Notes under the pieces: generated by a model | Database searches by the model: none | Told to the model about the DNA's origin: nothing | What the model saw: the letters and a program-made list of their open reading frames with translations, nothing else | In this document: piece after piece, positions 55,444-62,428 of the stretch | Layout: each line of letters starts with the position of its first letter | Numbering within the stretch: the first letter of the stretch is position 1 | Position numbers and translations under genes: made by a program | Source: Tabrizicola soli | GTDB lineage: Bacteria; Pseudomonadota; Alphaproteobacteria; Rhodobacterales; Rhodobacteraceae | DNA: 64,000 nucleotides | Assembly: GCF_015999335.1 (NCBI RefSeq) | Contig: NZ_JAEACP010000022.1 | Span: 10,778-74,777 of the forward strand | Reading direction: 5' to 3'

Positions 55444-57222
55444 ATGTTCGGCCTTTCGGTTTCCGCCGAGGCGGCGCCCTGGGTCGCGATGGCGATCCTG
55501 GCGATGATGTTCGTGCTGTTCGTGCTGGAGCGCACGCCGGTCGAGGTCACCGCCATCGGCGGCGCGACATCGATGCTGGTGCTGGGCATCCTGCCGGTGA
55601 AGGAGGCGACCGAGGTCCTGTCCAACCCCGCGCCCTGGACCATCGCGCTGATGTTCCTGGTGATGGGCGGGCTGGTCCGGACCGGCGCGGTCGAGGCAGT
55701 GATCAGCGCGCTGGGGCGGCATGCGGGGGACCGGCCGAAGACGACGGTGGTGCTGCTGATCGGCGCGACCGCGCTGGCCTCGGCCTTCATGAACAACACG
55801 CCGCTGGTGGCGGTGATGATCCCGGTGGTGATCCAGCTGGCGGTGAAGATCGGGGCTTCGCCCTCGAAGCTGCTGATTCCGCTGAGCTACATGACGGTGC
55901 TGGGGGGGATGATCACGCTGATCGGCACCTCGACCAACCTTCTGGTGGACGGGGTGGCGGTGAAGCAGGGGCTGGAGCATTTCAGCCTGTTCGAGATCGC
56001 CCCCCTGGGGATCGCGGTGACGCTGGCGGGGGGGCTGTTCCTGGCGCTGTTCGGCAACCGGCTGTTGCCGGTGCGGCAGTCGATGGGAGTGCTGCTCAAC
56101 GACCGGCGGAAGATGAAGTTCTTCACCGAGGTCGCGGTGCCCGAGGACAGCCCTCTGATCGGCCAGCAGGTGATGGCGGTGGACATCTTCAAGCGCGAGG
56201 GCGTGCGGGTGATCGACGTGTTGCGCGGCGATGCCAGCCTGCGGCGCGACCTGCAGCCGGTGGTGCTGGAGGCGGGGGACCGGGTGGTGCTGCGCACCGA
56301 GATGACCGAGCTTCTGGGCCTGCAGGGGCGCAAGGACGTGCGGCTGGTGGACAAGCTCTCGTCGGTCAAGACCGAGACGGTGGAGGTGCTGATCGGCCCC
56401 GGCTGCCGGATGGAGGGCCAGCGGCTGGGCGACCTGCGGCTGCGGCGGCGCTATGGCGTCTACGTGCTGGCGGTGCACCGGCGCAACCAGAACATCGGGC
56501 GGCAGCTGGACGACCTGATCGTGCGGGTGGGCGATACGCTGCTCCTGGAGGGCAGCGTCGAGGATATCCAGCGGATCGCGGCGGATATGGAGCTGGTCGA
56601 CGTCAGCCGCCCGCGCGCGATGCCGTTCCGGCGCCGGAAGGCCCCGATCGCGCTGGCGGCGCTGGCGCTGATCGTGGTGGTCTCGGCGCTGGACCTGGCG
56701 CCGATCCTGCCCCTGGCGCTGATCGCGGTGGCGGTGATCCTGGTCACGCATTGCGTCGACAGCGACGAGGCGTTCAGCTTCGTGGACGGCCGGCTTCTGG
56801 CGATGATCTTCGCCATGCTGGCGGTGGGCGAGGGGCTGGACCAGTCGGGCGCGGTGGGGATGATCGTGGAGGGCGTGGCGCCCTGGCTGGAGGGGCTCGG
56901 CCCCTTCGTCCTGATCCTCTCGGTCTATTTCATCGGGCTGGTGCTGACCGAGTTCCTGTCGAACAATGCGGTGGCGGTGATCTATACTCCGGTCGCGATC
57001 CAGCTGGCCGAGCGGCTGGGCCATGACCCGCGGCCCTTCGTGGTGGCGGTGATGTTCTCGGCGACCTTGGCTTTTGCGACCCCGGTGGGGTATCAGACGA
57101 ACATGATGGTCTACGGGCCGGGGGGCTATCGGTTCTCGGACTTTGCCCGGGTCGGGATTCCGCTGAACATCATCGTGATGCTGGTCAGTTGCGCCCTGAT
57201 CCCGCTGATCTGGCCGCTGTGA
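55444..57222 (+). CDS. SLC13-family permease with RCK_C domains
   Basis: 592-residue transporter with two clusters of helices (about 1-200 and 400-590) flanking a cytoplasmic insert with two TrkA-C (RCK_C) domains (from about 220 and 305; KTETVEVLIGPGCRMEGQRL). The motifs NNTPLVAVMIP and IGTSTNLLVDG are the sodium and substrate clamshell loops of the divalent anion symporter family. Likely transports a dicarboxylate, sulfate or similar anion. Confidence 0.85.
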   Translation: MFGLSVSAEAAPWVAMAILAMMFVLFVLERTPVEVTAIGGATSMLVLGILPVKEATEVLSNPAPWTIALMFLVMGGLVRTGAVEAVISALGRHAGDRPKTTVVLLIGATALASAFMNNTPLVAVMIPVVIQLAVKIGASPSKLLIPLSYMTVLGGMITLIGTSTNLLVDGVAVKQGLEHFSLFEIAPLGIAVTLAGGLFLALFGNRLLPVRQSMGVLLNDRRKMKFFTEVAVPEDSPLIGQQVMAVDIFKREGVRVIDVLRGDASLRRDLQPVVLEAGDRVVLRTEMTELLGLQGRKDVRLVDKLSSVKTETVEVLIGPGCRMEGQRLGDLRLRRRYGVYVLAVHRRNQNIGRQLDDLIVRVGDTLLLEGSVEDIQRIAADMELVDVSRPRAMPFRRRKAPIALAALALIVVVSALDLAPILPLALIAVAVILVTHCVDSDEAFSFVDGRLLAMIFAMLAVGEGLDQSGAVGMIVEGVAPWLEGLGPFVLILSVYFIGLVLTEFLSNNAVAVIYTPVAIQLAERLGHDPRPFVVAVMFSATLAFATPVGYQTNMMVYGPGGYRFSDFARVGIPLNIIVMLVSCALIPLIWPL

Positions 57223-57233
57223 GGGAGGTGCCG

Positions 57234-57587
57234 ATGCGCTGGATGCCGGGGGTTCTGATGCTGGGGGCCTGCGCGGCCCTGCCGGTCGCGCCGGCGCCGC
57301 AGGAGGCGCGGCTCTCCGATCAGGAGCTGGTGCTGGTGCTCTCGGACGGGACCGCCTGCCGGGCGGATTGGGCCGCCGCGGGCGGGGCGGGCCGGTTCGA
57401 GGACTGCGGGCCGGGCTTTTCCTATGCCGTCGAGACGATGGAGAACCCGAACCCGCTGCGGCAGGTCGTCCAGGCGCTGGTGGGCGAGGGGGCGCTGGCG
57501 CCGATGGCGCGGGTGGTGATCACCGATGCGGCGGGACGGGCGCATGTCTTCGCCTCGCCCCCGCGGCGGGAGCCGCAGCGCGACTGA
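57234..57587 (+). CDS. Small putative lipoprotein, unknown function
   Basis: 117-residue protein with a short N-terminal hydrophobic segment ending in a lipobox-like LGAC (C13) and a small polar domain with two further cysteines (TACRADW; FEDCGPG). No family recognised. ATG at 57234 has GAGGGAGGTGCC upstream, a strong ribosome binding site. Lies 11 bases past the SLC13 gene and is probably co-transcribed. Confidence 0.65.
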   Translation: MRWMPGVLMLGACAALPVAPAPQEARLSDQELVLVLSDGTACRADWAAAGGAGRFEDCGPGFSYAVETMENPNPLRQVVQALVGEGALAPMARVVITDAAGRAHVFASPPRREPQRD

Positions 57588-57592
57588 GGCGC

Positions 57593-57622
57593 TTGCCCTT
57601 GCCGCATTTGCGGGTGTAGAGG
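57593..57622 (+). promoter_or_regulatory. Candidate promoter for yebC
   Basis: TTGCCC (57593-57598), 18-bp spacer, TAGAGG (57617-57622), 35 bases before the yebC ATG. Confidence 0.4.
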
Positions 57623-57656
57623 GCATCATCACCGAATTGGGACCGAGGTAGAGGCC

Positions 57657-58397
57657 ATGGCAGGCCATTCGAAATGGGCGAACATCCAGCATCGCAAGGG
57701 CAAGCAGGACAAGCTGCGCTCGAAGGCGTTTTCCAAGCTGTCGAAGGAAATCACCGTCGCGGCGAAGATGGGGATGCCCGACCCCGACATGAACCCGCGC
57801 CTGCGGCTGGCGATCAAGGCGGCCAAGGCCGTTTCGATGCCGAAGGACGTGATCGACCGCGCGATCAAGAAGAGCCAGATGGGCGACGGGGCGGATTACA
57901 CCGAGATCCGCTATGAGGGCTATGGCGTGAACGGGATCGCGATCATCGTCGAGGCGATGACCGACAACCTGAACCGCACCGCCTCGAATGTGCGGAGCTA
58001 TTTCACCAAATGCGGCGGGAACCTGGGCACCACCGGCTCGGTCGCGCATTCCTTCGACCGGGTGGGCGAGATCACCTATCCGGCGAGCGCGGGTTCGGCC
58101 GATGACGTGATGATGGCCGCGCTGGAGGCGGGCGCGGAGGACGTGGAGTCGGACGAGGACGGCCACTGGATCTATTGCAGGGTGGAGAACCTGCCCGAGG
58201 TCTCGGACGCGCTGGAGAAGGCACTGGGGGAATCGACCGAGTCCAAGCTGGTCTGGAAGCCGCAGACCCGGACCGAGGTCGATCTGGAGACCGCGCAGAA
58301 GCTGATGCGGCTGATCGACCTCCTGGAAGAGGACGACGATGTGCAGACGGTGACGCACAACTTCGACGTCCCCGAGGACGTGGCCGCGCAGCTTTGA
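57657..58397 (+). CDS. yebC: YebC/TACO1-family protein
   Basis: 246-residue member of the YebC/PmpR/TACO1 family. The invariant start [15 protein letters not shown] and the central [19 protein letters not shown] are present. Members have been described as transcription regulators and as translation factors that relieve stalling at proline runs. Here that could matter for the Pro-rich TolA. ATG at 57657 with GAGGTAGAGGCC upstream. Confidence 0.95.
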   Translation: MAGHSKWANIQHRKGKQDKLRSKAFSKLSKEITVAAKMGMPDPDMNPRLRLAIKAAKAVSMPKDVIDRAIKKSQMGDGADYTEIRYEGYGVNGIAIIVEAMTDNLNRTASNVRSYFTKCGGNLGTTGSVAHSFDRVGEITYPASAGSADDVMMAALEAGAEDVESDEDGHWIYCRVENLPEVSDALEKALGESTESKLVWKPQTRTEVDLETAQKLMRLIDLLEEDDDVQTVTHNFDVPEDVAAQL

Positions 58398-58401
58398 GGA
58401 A

Positions 58402-58424
58402 GGTGCGCTGTAGCGCACCCTACG
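58402..58424. repeat. CCTACG-type palindrome after yebC
   Basis: GGTGCGCTGTAGCGCACC (58402-58419) followed by CTACG, five bases past the yebC stop. Identical core to those at 28246 and 60629-60822. Confidence 0.85.
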
Positions 58425-58480
58425 CGGCGGCGATCCGGGGGCCCGGCCGGGACAGGGCCGGGCTGCCGGGCGGGCGGATT

Positions 58481-58510
58481 TGAGTATTTTTGCCAAGAGG
58501 AAGGGGCTGG
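58481..58510 (+). repeat. GTATTT...CAAGAGGAA motif before the cspA leader
   Basis: TGAGTATTTTTGCCAAGAGG followed by AAGGGGCTGG; same element as 34706-34732. Confidence 0.6.
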
Positions 58511-58763
58511 GGCTGCGCAAGGGGCGGCCGGCGGCTTTCGGGTGGAGAGCGTCGGGCTGCGGCGTCGGGGCGGATGAATTGAGGTATCGGCGCGGCTTTC
58601 ATCCGGTCCGCCCCTTGCAATGTGCCGCCCGAAGGCGCATGTGGGAAGGGCAGAGTTTCCTTTCCTTCGTCTTCTGTCTGCTTCGGCCTTCAGCTTCGAT
58701 CGTGACGACACTTGGGCCGGGCCATCGCAATCTGCGGGTGGCGATTTGACAGGAGATATCACG

Positions 58764-58970
58764 ATGGCCAATGGCACCGTGAAATGGTTCAACGCAACCA
58801 AGGGTTTCGGCTTCATCGCGCCGCAAGGCGGGTCGAAGGATGTGTTCGTCCACATCACCGCGCTGGAGCGCGCGGGCATCCGCTCGCTGCCCGATGGGCA
58901 GGCCGTGACCTATGACGTCGAGCAGGACCGCAACGGCCGGGAATCGGCCGTGAACCTGGCTCTGGCGTAA
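58764..58970 (+). CDS. cspA: Cold-shock domain protein
   Basis: 68-residue single-stranded nucleic-acid binder with RNP1 KGFGFIAP (13-20) and RNP2 VFVHI. Starts MANGTVKWFNATKG at ATG 58764, with AGGAGATATCACG upstream. Acts as an RNA chaperone. Followed by a strong terminator shared with the convergent argP gene. Paralogue number in this genome is unknown, so the symbol is generic. Confidence 0.93.
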   Translation: MANGTVKWFNATKGFGFIAPQGGSKDVFVHITALERAGIRSLPDGQAVTYDVEQDRNGRESAVNLALA

Positions 58971-58990
58971 GCCTTTCCTTCGGGAACGGG

Positions 58991-59022
58991 AAACGGGGGT
59001 GGCGAAAGCCGCCCCCGTTTTC
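58991..59022. terminator. Terminator between cspA and argP
   Basis: AAACGGGGGTGGC (58991-59003), GAAA tetraloop, GCCGCCCCCGTTT (59008-59020). One G-T pair. The argP stop overlaps its right edge, so it can serve both genes. Confidence 0.88.
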
Positions 59023-59905
59023 ATTGGGGGACCAGGGTCGCGGCGGCGCCCCGGCGGAGGGCTTCGGTCACCGGGCGGAGCGCGGGTGCGGCGAGGCGGG
59101 TGAACTGCCAGTAGAGCGCCACGTCGAGCGGGGTGTCCGGGATCAGCTCGACGAGACGGCCGGCGGCGAGTGCGCCGGCGACCAGGGGGTCGGGGTTCAT
59201 GCCCCAGGCCATGCCGTGAAGGCAGGCGTCGACGAAGGCCTGGGACGAGGCCATGCGGTGGGCCGGGAACGCCCGGCGCTGCGGGCCGCCGGTCAGGCGG
59301 GCCGCCCAGAGTTCCTGCAGCCGGTCCTTGTCGGAAAAGCTGAGCGTGGGCGCGCGGGCCAGAGCCCCGGCCGTGACGCCCTGGGAGAACCAGCGGTCGC
59401 GGAAGGCGGGCGAGGCCGTGGCGCGGTAGCGCAGCGCGCCGAGCGGGACCGACTCGCAGCCCTGCAACGGGCCGGGCTGTGCCGTGATGGCCGCGACGAC
59501 CTCGCCGCGCCGGAGCCAGTCCTGGCTCACGTCCTGGTCGTCGATCACGAGGTCGAAGAGCAGCCCCCCGGTCTCGGCCAGCGCCGGGATCACCCAGGTC
59601 GCGAGACTGTCGGCGTTCACCGCGATGCGCAGCGTGGCGGGGCCGGGGGCCAGGCCGGGCAGGTCGGCGGCGAGCGTGCGTTCCAGAAGCGCGATCTCGT
59701 CATGGTGGCGGATCAGGCGCAGGCCGGCATCGGTGGCGCGGCAGGGCTGGCCGCGGCGGATGAGCAGCGTTCCGGTCGTCTCCTCCAGCGCCTTGATCCG
59801 CTGGCTGACGGCCGAGGGGGTGACGTGCAGGTCGGTCGCGGCCAGATCGAAGGAGCCGCGGCGGTGGACGGCGGCGAGGGCGGCGAGCTGGGCGGGGTCG
59901 AGCAT
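59021..59905 (-). CDS. argP: LysR-family regulator ArgP
   Basis: 294-residue transcription regulator. The N-terminal winged helix (LAALAAVHRRGSFDLAATDL, then VTPSAVSQRIKALEE) is followed by the effector-binding domain. It is divergent from a LysE/ArgO exporter, the classical ArgP arrangement, in which arginine or lysine status controls export. A dyad in the 86-base gap is a likely operator. Confidence 0.9.
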   Translation of the reverse strand: MLDPAQLAALAAVHRRGSFDLAATDLHVTPSAVSQRIKALEETTGTLLIRRGQPCRATDAGLRLIRHHDEIALLERTLAADLPGLAPGPATLRIAVNADSLATWVIPALAETGGLLFDLVIDDQDVSQDWLRRGEVVAAITAQPGPLQGCESVPLGALRYRATASPAFRDRWFSQGVTAGALARAPTLSFSDKDRLQELWAARLTGGPQRRAFPAHRMASSQAFVDACLHGMAWGMNPDPLVAGALAAGRLVELIPDTPLDVALYWQFTRLAAPALRPVTEALRRGAAATLVPQ

Positions 59906-59912
59906 TAGCCAG

Positions 59913-59939
59913 ACTTAATCGGCGACAGAAGGATTAACT
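59913..59939. promoter_or_regulatory. Candidate ArgP operator
   Basis: ACTTAATC (59913-59920) and GATTAACT (59932-59939) form an inverted repeat with one mismatch and an 11-base spacer. Lies between the divergent argP and argO starts. LysR-type sites have T-N11-A cores, which this fits. Confidence 0.5.
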
Positions 59940-59991
59940 GGATTGATGTCAGGCCCCGGCCTACTGGTCAAGCCGCAAGCGGAGGGCGGAC

Positions 59992-60597
59992 ATGATCGAG
60001 GCGGCGGTGAACGGTTATCTGGTGGCGCTGAGCCTGATCCTGGCAATCGGGGCGCAGAATGCCTTCGTCCTGCGGCAGGGGCTGCGGCGCGAGCATGTGG
60101 CGGCGGTGGTGGCGGTCTGCGCGCTGTCGGATGCGGTGCTGATCGCGGCCGGGGTGGCGGGGTTCGGCACGCTCTCGGCGCGGCTGCCCTGGTTCGGCGC
60201 GGCGATGCGCTGGCTGGGGGTGGGGTTCCTGGTCGTCTATGGGGCCTTGCGCTTCCGGGCGGCGTTGCAGGGGGGCGAGGCGTTGCGGCCCGCGGCGGCG
60301 GGGGCGGCGCCCTTGGGGAAGGTGCTGGCGACCTGTCTGGTGCTGACCTGGGCCAATCCCCATGTCTATCTGGATACGGTGGTGCTGGTCGGCTCGATCT
60401 CGGCGCAACATGCGCCGCATGAGTGGATCTTCGGGGCGGCGGCGGCCGGTGCCTCGCTGAGCTTCTTCACCGCGCTGGGCTTCGGGGCGCGGCTGCTGGC
60501 GCCGGTCTTCGCGCGCCCGGTGGCCTGGGTCTGGCTGGAGGTGGGCGTGGGGCTGGTGATGTGGGCGATCGCGGCGGGGCTGGCGCTGGGGGGGTGA
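59992..60597 (+). CDS. argO: LysE/ArgO-family amino acid exporter
   Basis: 201-residue membrane protein with about six helices. The family opening ALSLILAIGAQNAFVLRQGL and the TWANPHVYLDTVVLVGSI block are present. Exports arginine or other basic amino acids under ArgP. ATG at 59992 follows GGAGGGCGGAC. The last eight codons and stop form the first part of the 88-bp tandem repeat that continues downstream. Confidence 0.92.
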   Translation: MIEAAVNGYLVALSLILAIGAQNAFVLRQGLRREHVAAVVAVCALSDAVLIAAGVAGFGTLSARLPWFGAAMRWLGVGFLVVYGALRFRAALQGGEALRPAAAGAAPLGKVLATCLVLTWANPHVYLDTVVLVGSISAQHAPHEWIFGAAAAGASLSFFTALGFGARLLAPVFARPVAWVWLEVGVGLVMWAIAAGLALGG

Positions 60598-60850
60598 TCC
60601 GGTTGTGCCGGGTGGGGTCGGCCGGTGCGGTGCGCTGTAGCGCACCCTACGGGGGGGCGCGGCGGGGCTGGCGCTGGGGGGGCGACCGGTTGTGCAGGGT
60701 GACGGTCGGCCGGTGCGGTGCGCTGTAGCGCACCCTACGGGGGGGGCGCTGCGGGGCTGGGGCTGGGGGGTGATCCGGTTGTGCCGGGTGGGGTCGGCCG
60801 GTGCGGTGCGCTGTAGCGCACCCTAGGCGGGGGCGCGGCGGGGGGATGGC
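60573..60850. repeat. Three 88-bp tandem repeats carrying CCTACG palindromes
   Basis: Units begin near 60573, 60661 and 60750. Their palindromes GGTGCGCTGTAGCGCACC lie at 60629-60646, 60717-60734 and 60805-60822, spaced exactly 88 bases apart. Each unit starts with GGCGGGGCTGGCGCTGG, which in the first unit is the argO 3' end; so a segment spanning the argO terminus and a palindromic repeat was duplicated twice. The rest is imperfect (CCGGTTGTGCCGGGTGGGG versus CCGGTTGTGCAGGGTGACG). Confidence 0.85.
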
Positions 60851-60923
60851 GATCGGGTCACGCTGCGGGGGCTTCGGGCGAAGGGGCGTTGCCATTGCGC
60901 GCGGCTTGGGGTTCTGTGCCGCC
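60598..60923. other. Spacer between argO and the third DMT gene
   Basis: 326 bases, mostly occupied by the triple repeat above. The remaining 60851-60923 is GC-rich with no clear promoter. No gene seen. Confidence 0.7.
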
Positions 60924-61817
60924 ATGCGTGCGCTGAACGATCTTGGCCGCCCCGTCGAAGGGGTTCTGTGGATGCTGGCCACCGGGCTTGCCTTTGTCGG
61001 CGTGAACGGGATCGTCCGGCATCTGGGGACCGAGCTGCCGGCGGCGCAGGCGGCCTTCATCCGTTTCGGCTTTGGCCTGGCCTTCCTGACCCCGGCGCTG
61101 TGGACCATGCGCGGCGTGCGGCTGCCGCAGGGGATCTGGCGGCTGTTCCTGTGGCGCGGCGTGCTGCATGTCACGGCGGTGATCTTCTGGTTCTGGGCCA
61201 TGGCGCGGGTGCCGGTGGCCGAGATGGCGGCGATCGGCTTCCTGAACCCGGTGATCGTGCTGGTGATCGCGGGGCTTCTCCTTGGCGAGGGGCTGGGGCG
61301 GGGGCGCGTCGTCTCGGTCCTGGTGGCGCTGGCGGGGGCGCTGGTGGTGCTGCGGCCGGGGCTGCGCGAGATCTCGGCCGGGCATCTGTCGCAGCTGGCG
61401 GCGACGGTCTGCTTCGCGGTGAGCTACATCTTCGCCAAGCGGCTGAGCGGGATGGCCCCGCCCTCGGTGGTGGTGGCGGTGCTGTCGGTGACGGTCTCGC
61501 TGGGGCTGGCGCCGGTGGCGCTCTGGGTCTGGCAGCCGGTGAGCGGGGTGCAGCTGGCCTGGCTGGCGGTGGTGGCCGGGCTGGCGACGCTGGGGCACTA
61601 TACGATGACGCGGGCCTTCCGGGCGGCGCCGCTGGCGGTGACGCAGCCGGTGACCTTCCTGCAGATCCTCTGGGCGACGGCGCTGGGCGCGCTGGTCTTC
61701 GGCGAGGCGGTGGACGCCTTCGTGATCCTGGGCGGCGCGCTGATCGTGGCGGCGGTGAGCCTGAACACCTGGGCCGAGGCGCGCCGGGGCCGGATCCCGC
61801 CGCAGCCCGAACCCTGA
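60924..61817 (+). CDS. EamA/DMT-family transporter (third copy)
   Basis: 297-residue ten-helix permease with two EamA repeats (WRGVLHVTAVIFWFWAMARV; GHYTMTRAFRAAPLAVTQPV). Closer to the general RhaT/EamA group than to the copies at 5422 and 21735, lacking their YPxARG motif. ATG at 60924; an upstream extension would run back into the tandem repeat. Substrate unknown. Confidence 0.85.
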   Translation: MRALNDLGRPVEGVLWMLATGLAFVGVNGIVRHLGTELPAAQAAFIRFGFGLAFLTPALWTMRGVRLPQGIWRLFLWRGVLHVTAVIFWFWAMARVPVAEMAAIGFLNPVIVLVIAGLLLGEGLGRGRVVSVLVALAGALVVLRPGLREISAGHLSQLAATVCFAVSYIFAKRLSGMAPPSVVVAVLSVTVSLGLAPVALWVWQPVSGVQLAWLAVVAGLATLGHYTMTRAFRAAPLAVTQPVTFLQILWATALGALVFGEAVDAFVILGGALIVAAVSLNTWAEARRGRIPPQPEP

Positions 61818-61853
61818 GCGCGGAGGCGGGGGTGACTCACCCGCCTTGTGCTT

Positions 61854-62297
61854 TCAGGCCCGGTTGTAGCGGATGAAGGGCGAGACCCTGGCGATCCGGT
61901 CGTAAAGCTGCCGCGCTTCGGCGTTGAAGTCCTGCGTCAGCCAGTAGACGCCGGGCGCCCCGGCGGCGTCGGCGCGGGCATAGACCGCCTCGATCAGGGC
62001 GCGGCCAAGGCCGGTGCCGCGGGCCTCGGGGGCGACGAAGAGGTCCTGCAGGTAGCAGACGTTCTCGATCCGCCAGCAATGCCGGTGGAACAGGTAATGC
62101 GCGAGGCCCATCGGCCTGCCATCCACCTCGGCGATCAGGGCCGAGAAGTCCTGCGGGTCGTCGCCGAGGAGCCGGGCGAAGGTCGAGGCATAGACCGCCT
62201 CGGGGACCGAGGTCTGGTAGAAATCGAGATAGCCGGTCCAGAGGCGGCGCCAGTCGGCCTCGTCATCGGGGCGGAGCGGGCGGATCGTGAGGGGCAT
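61854..62297 (-). CDS. GNAT-family N-acetyltransferase
   Basis: 147-residue acetyl-CoA-dependent acetyltransferase. The acetyl-CoA-binding motif A reads LQDLFVAPEARGTGLGRALI (about 83-102), with the R/QxxGxG/A core ARGTGLG. The C-terminus YDRIARVSPFIRYNR is typical of the subgroup with conserved YxxxG-like ends. ATG at 62297 has AAAGGACCGCACCCC upstream; longer in-frame N-termini are rejected. Substrate unknown. Confidence 0.88.
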   Translation of the reverse strand: MPLTIRPLRPDDEADWRRLWTGYLDFYQTSVPEAVYASTFARLLGDDPQDFSALIAEVDGRPMGLAHYLFHRHCWRIENVCYLQDLFVAPEARGTGLGRALIEAVYARADAAGAPGVYWLTQDFNAEARQLYDRIARVSPFIRYNRA

Positions 62298-62428
62298 GGG
62301 GTGCGGTCCTTTCAGGCTGCGCCGGAGGATGGGGCAGGGCAACGGGCTTGGCAAGCGTCCGGAAATCCTGACTATGGCGGGCCGGCGGCGGCGTGGAAAA
62401 GCTGCGGCGGGAACCGAGAGGGGATGGA

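Larger units (their letters stand above)
58398..58763. other. Spacer between yebC and cspA
   Basis: 366 bases with no gene. Contains the CCTACG palindrome at 58402-58424, a GTATTT-type motif at 58481-58510, and from about 58640 the probable 5' leader of the cold-shock gene, which is less GC-rich (TTTCCTTTCCTTCGTCTTC). Cold-shock leaders often regulate by folding; no catalogued structure is recognised here. Confidence 0.6.

Noticed and set aside
60573-60850. CRISPR array or origin iterons
   Set aside because: The 88-bp units are contiguous and include the argO gene end; no initiator gene is present.
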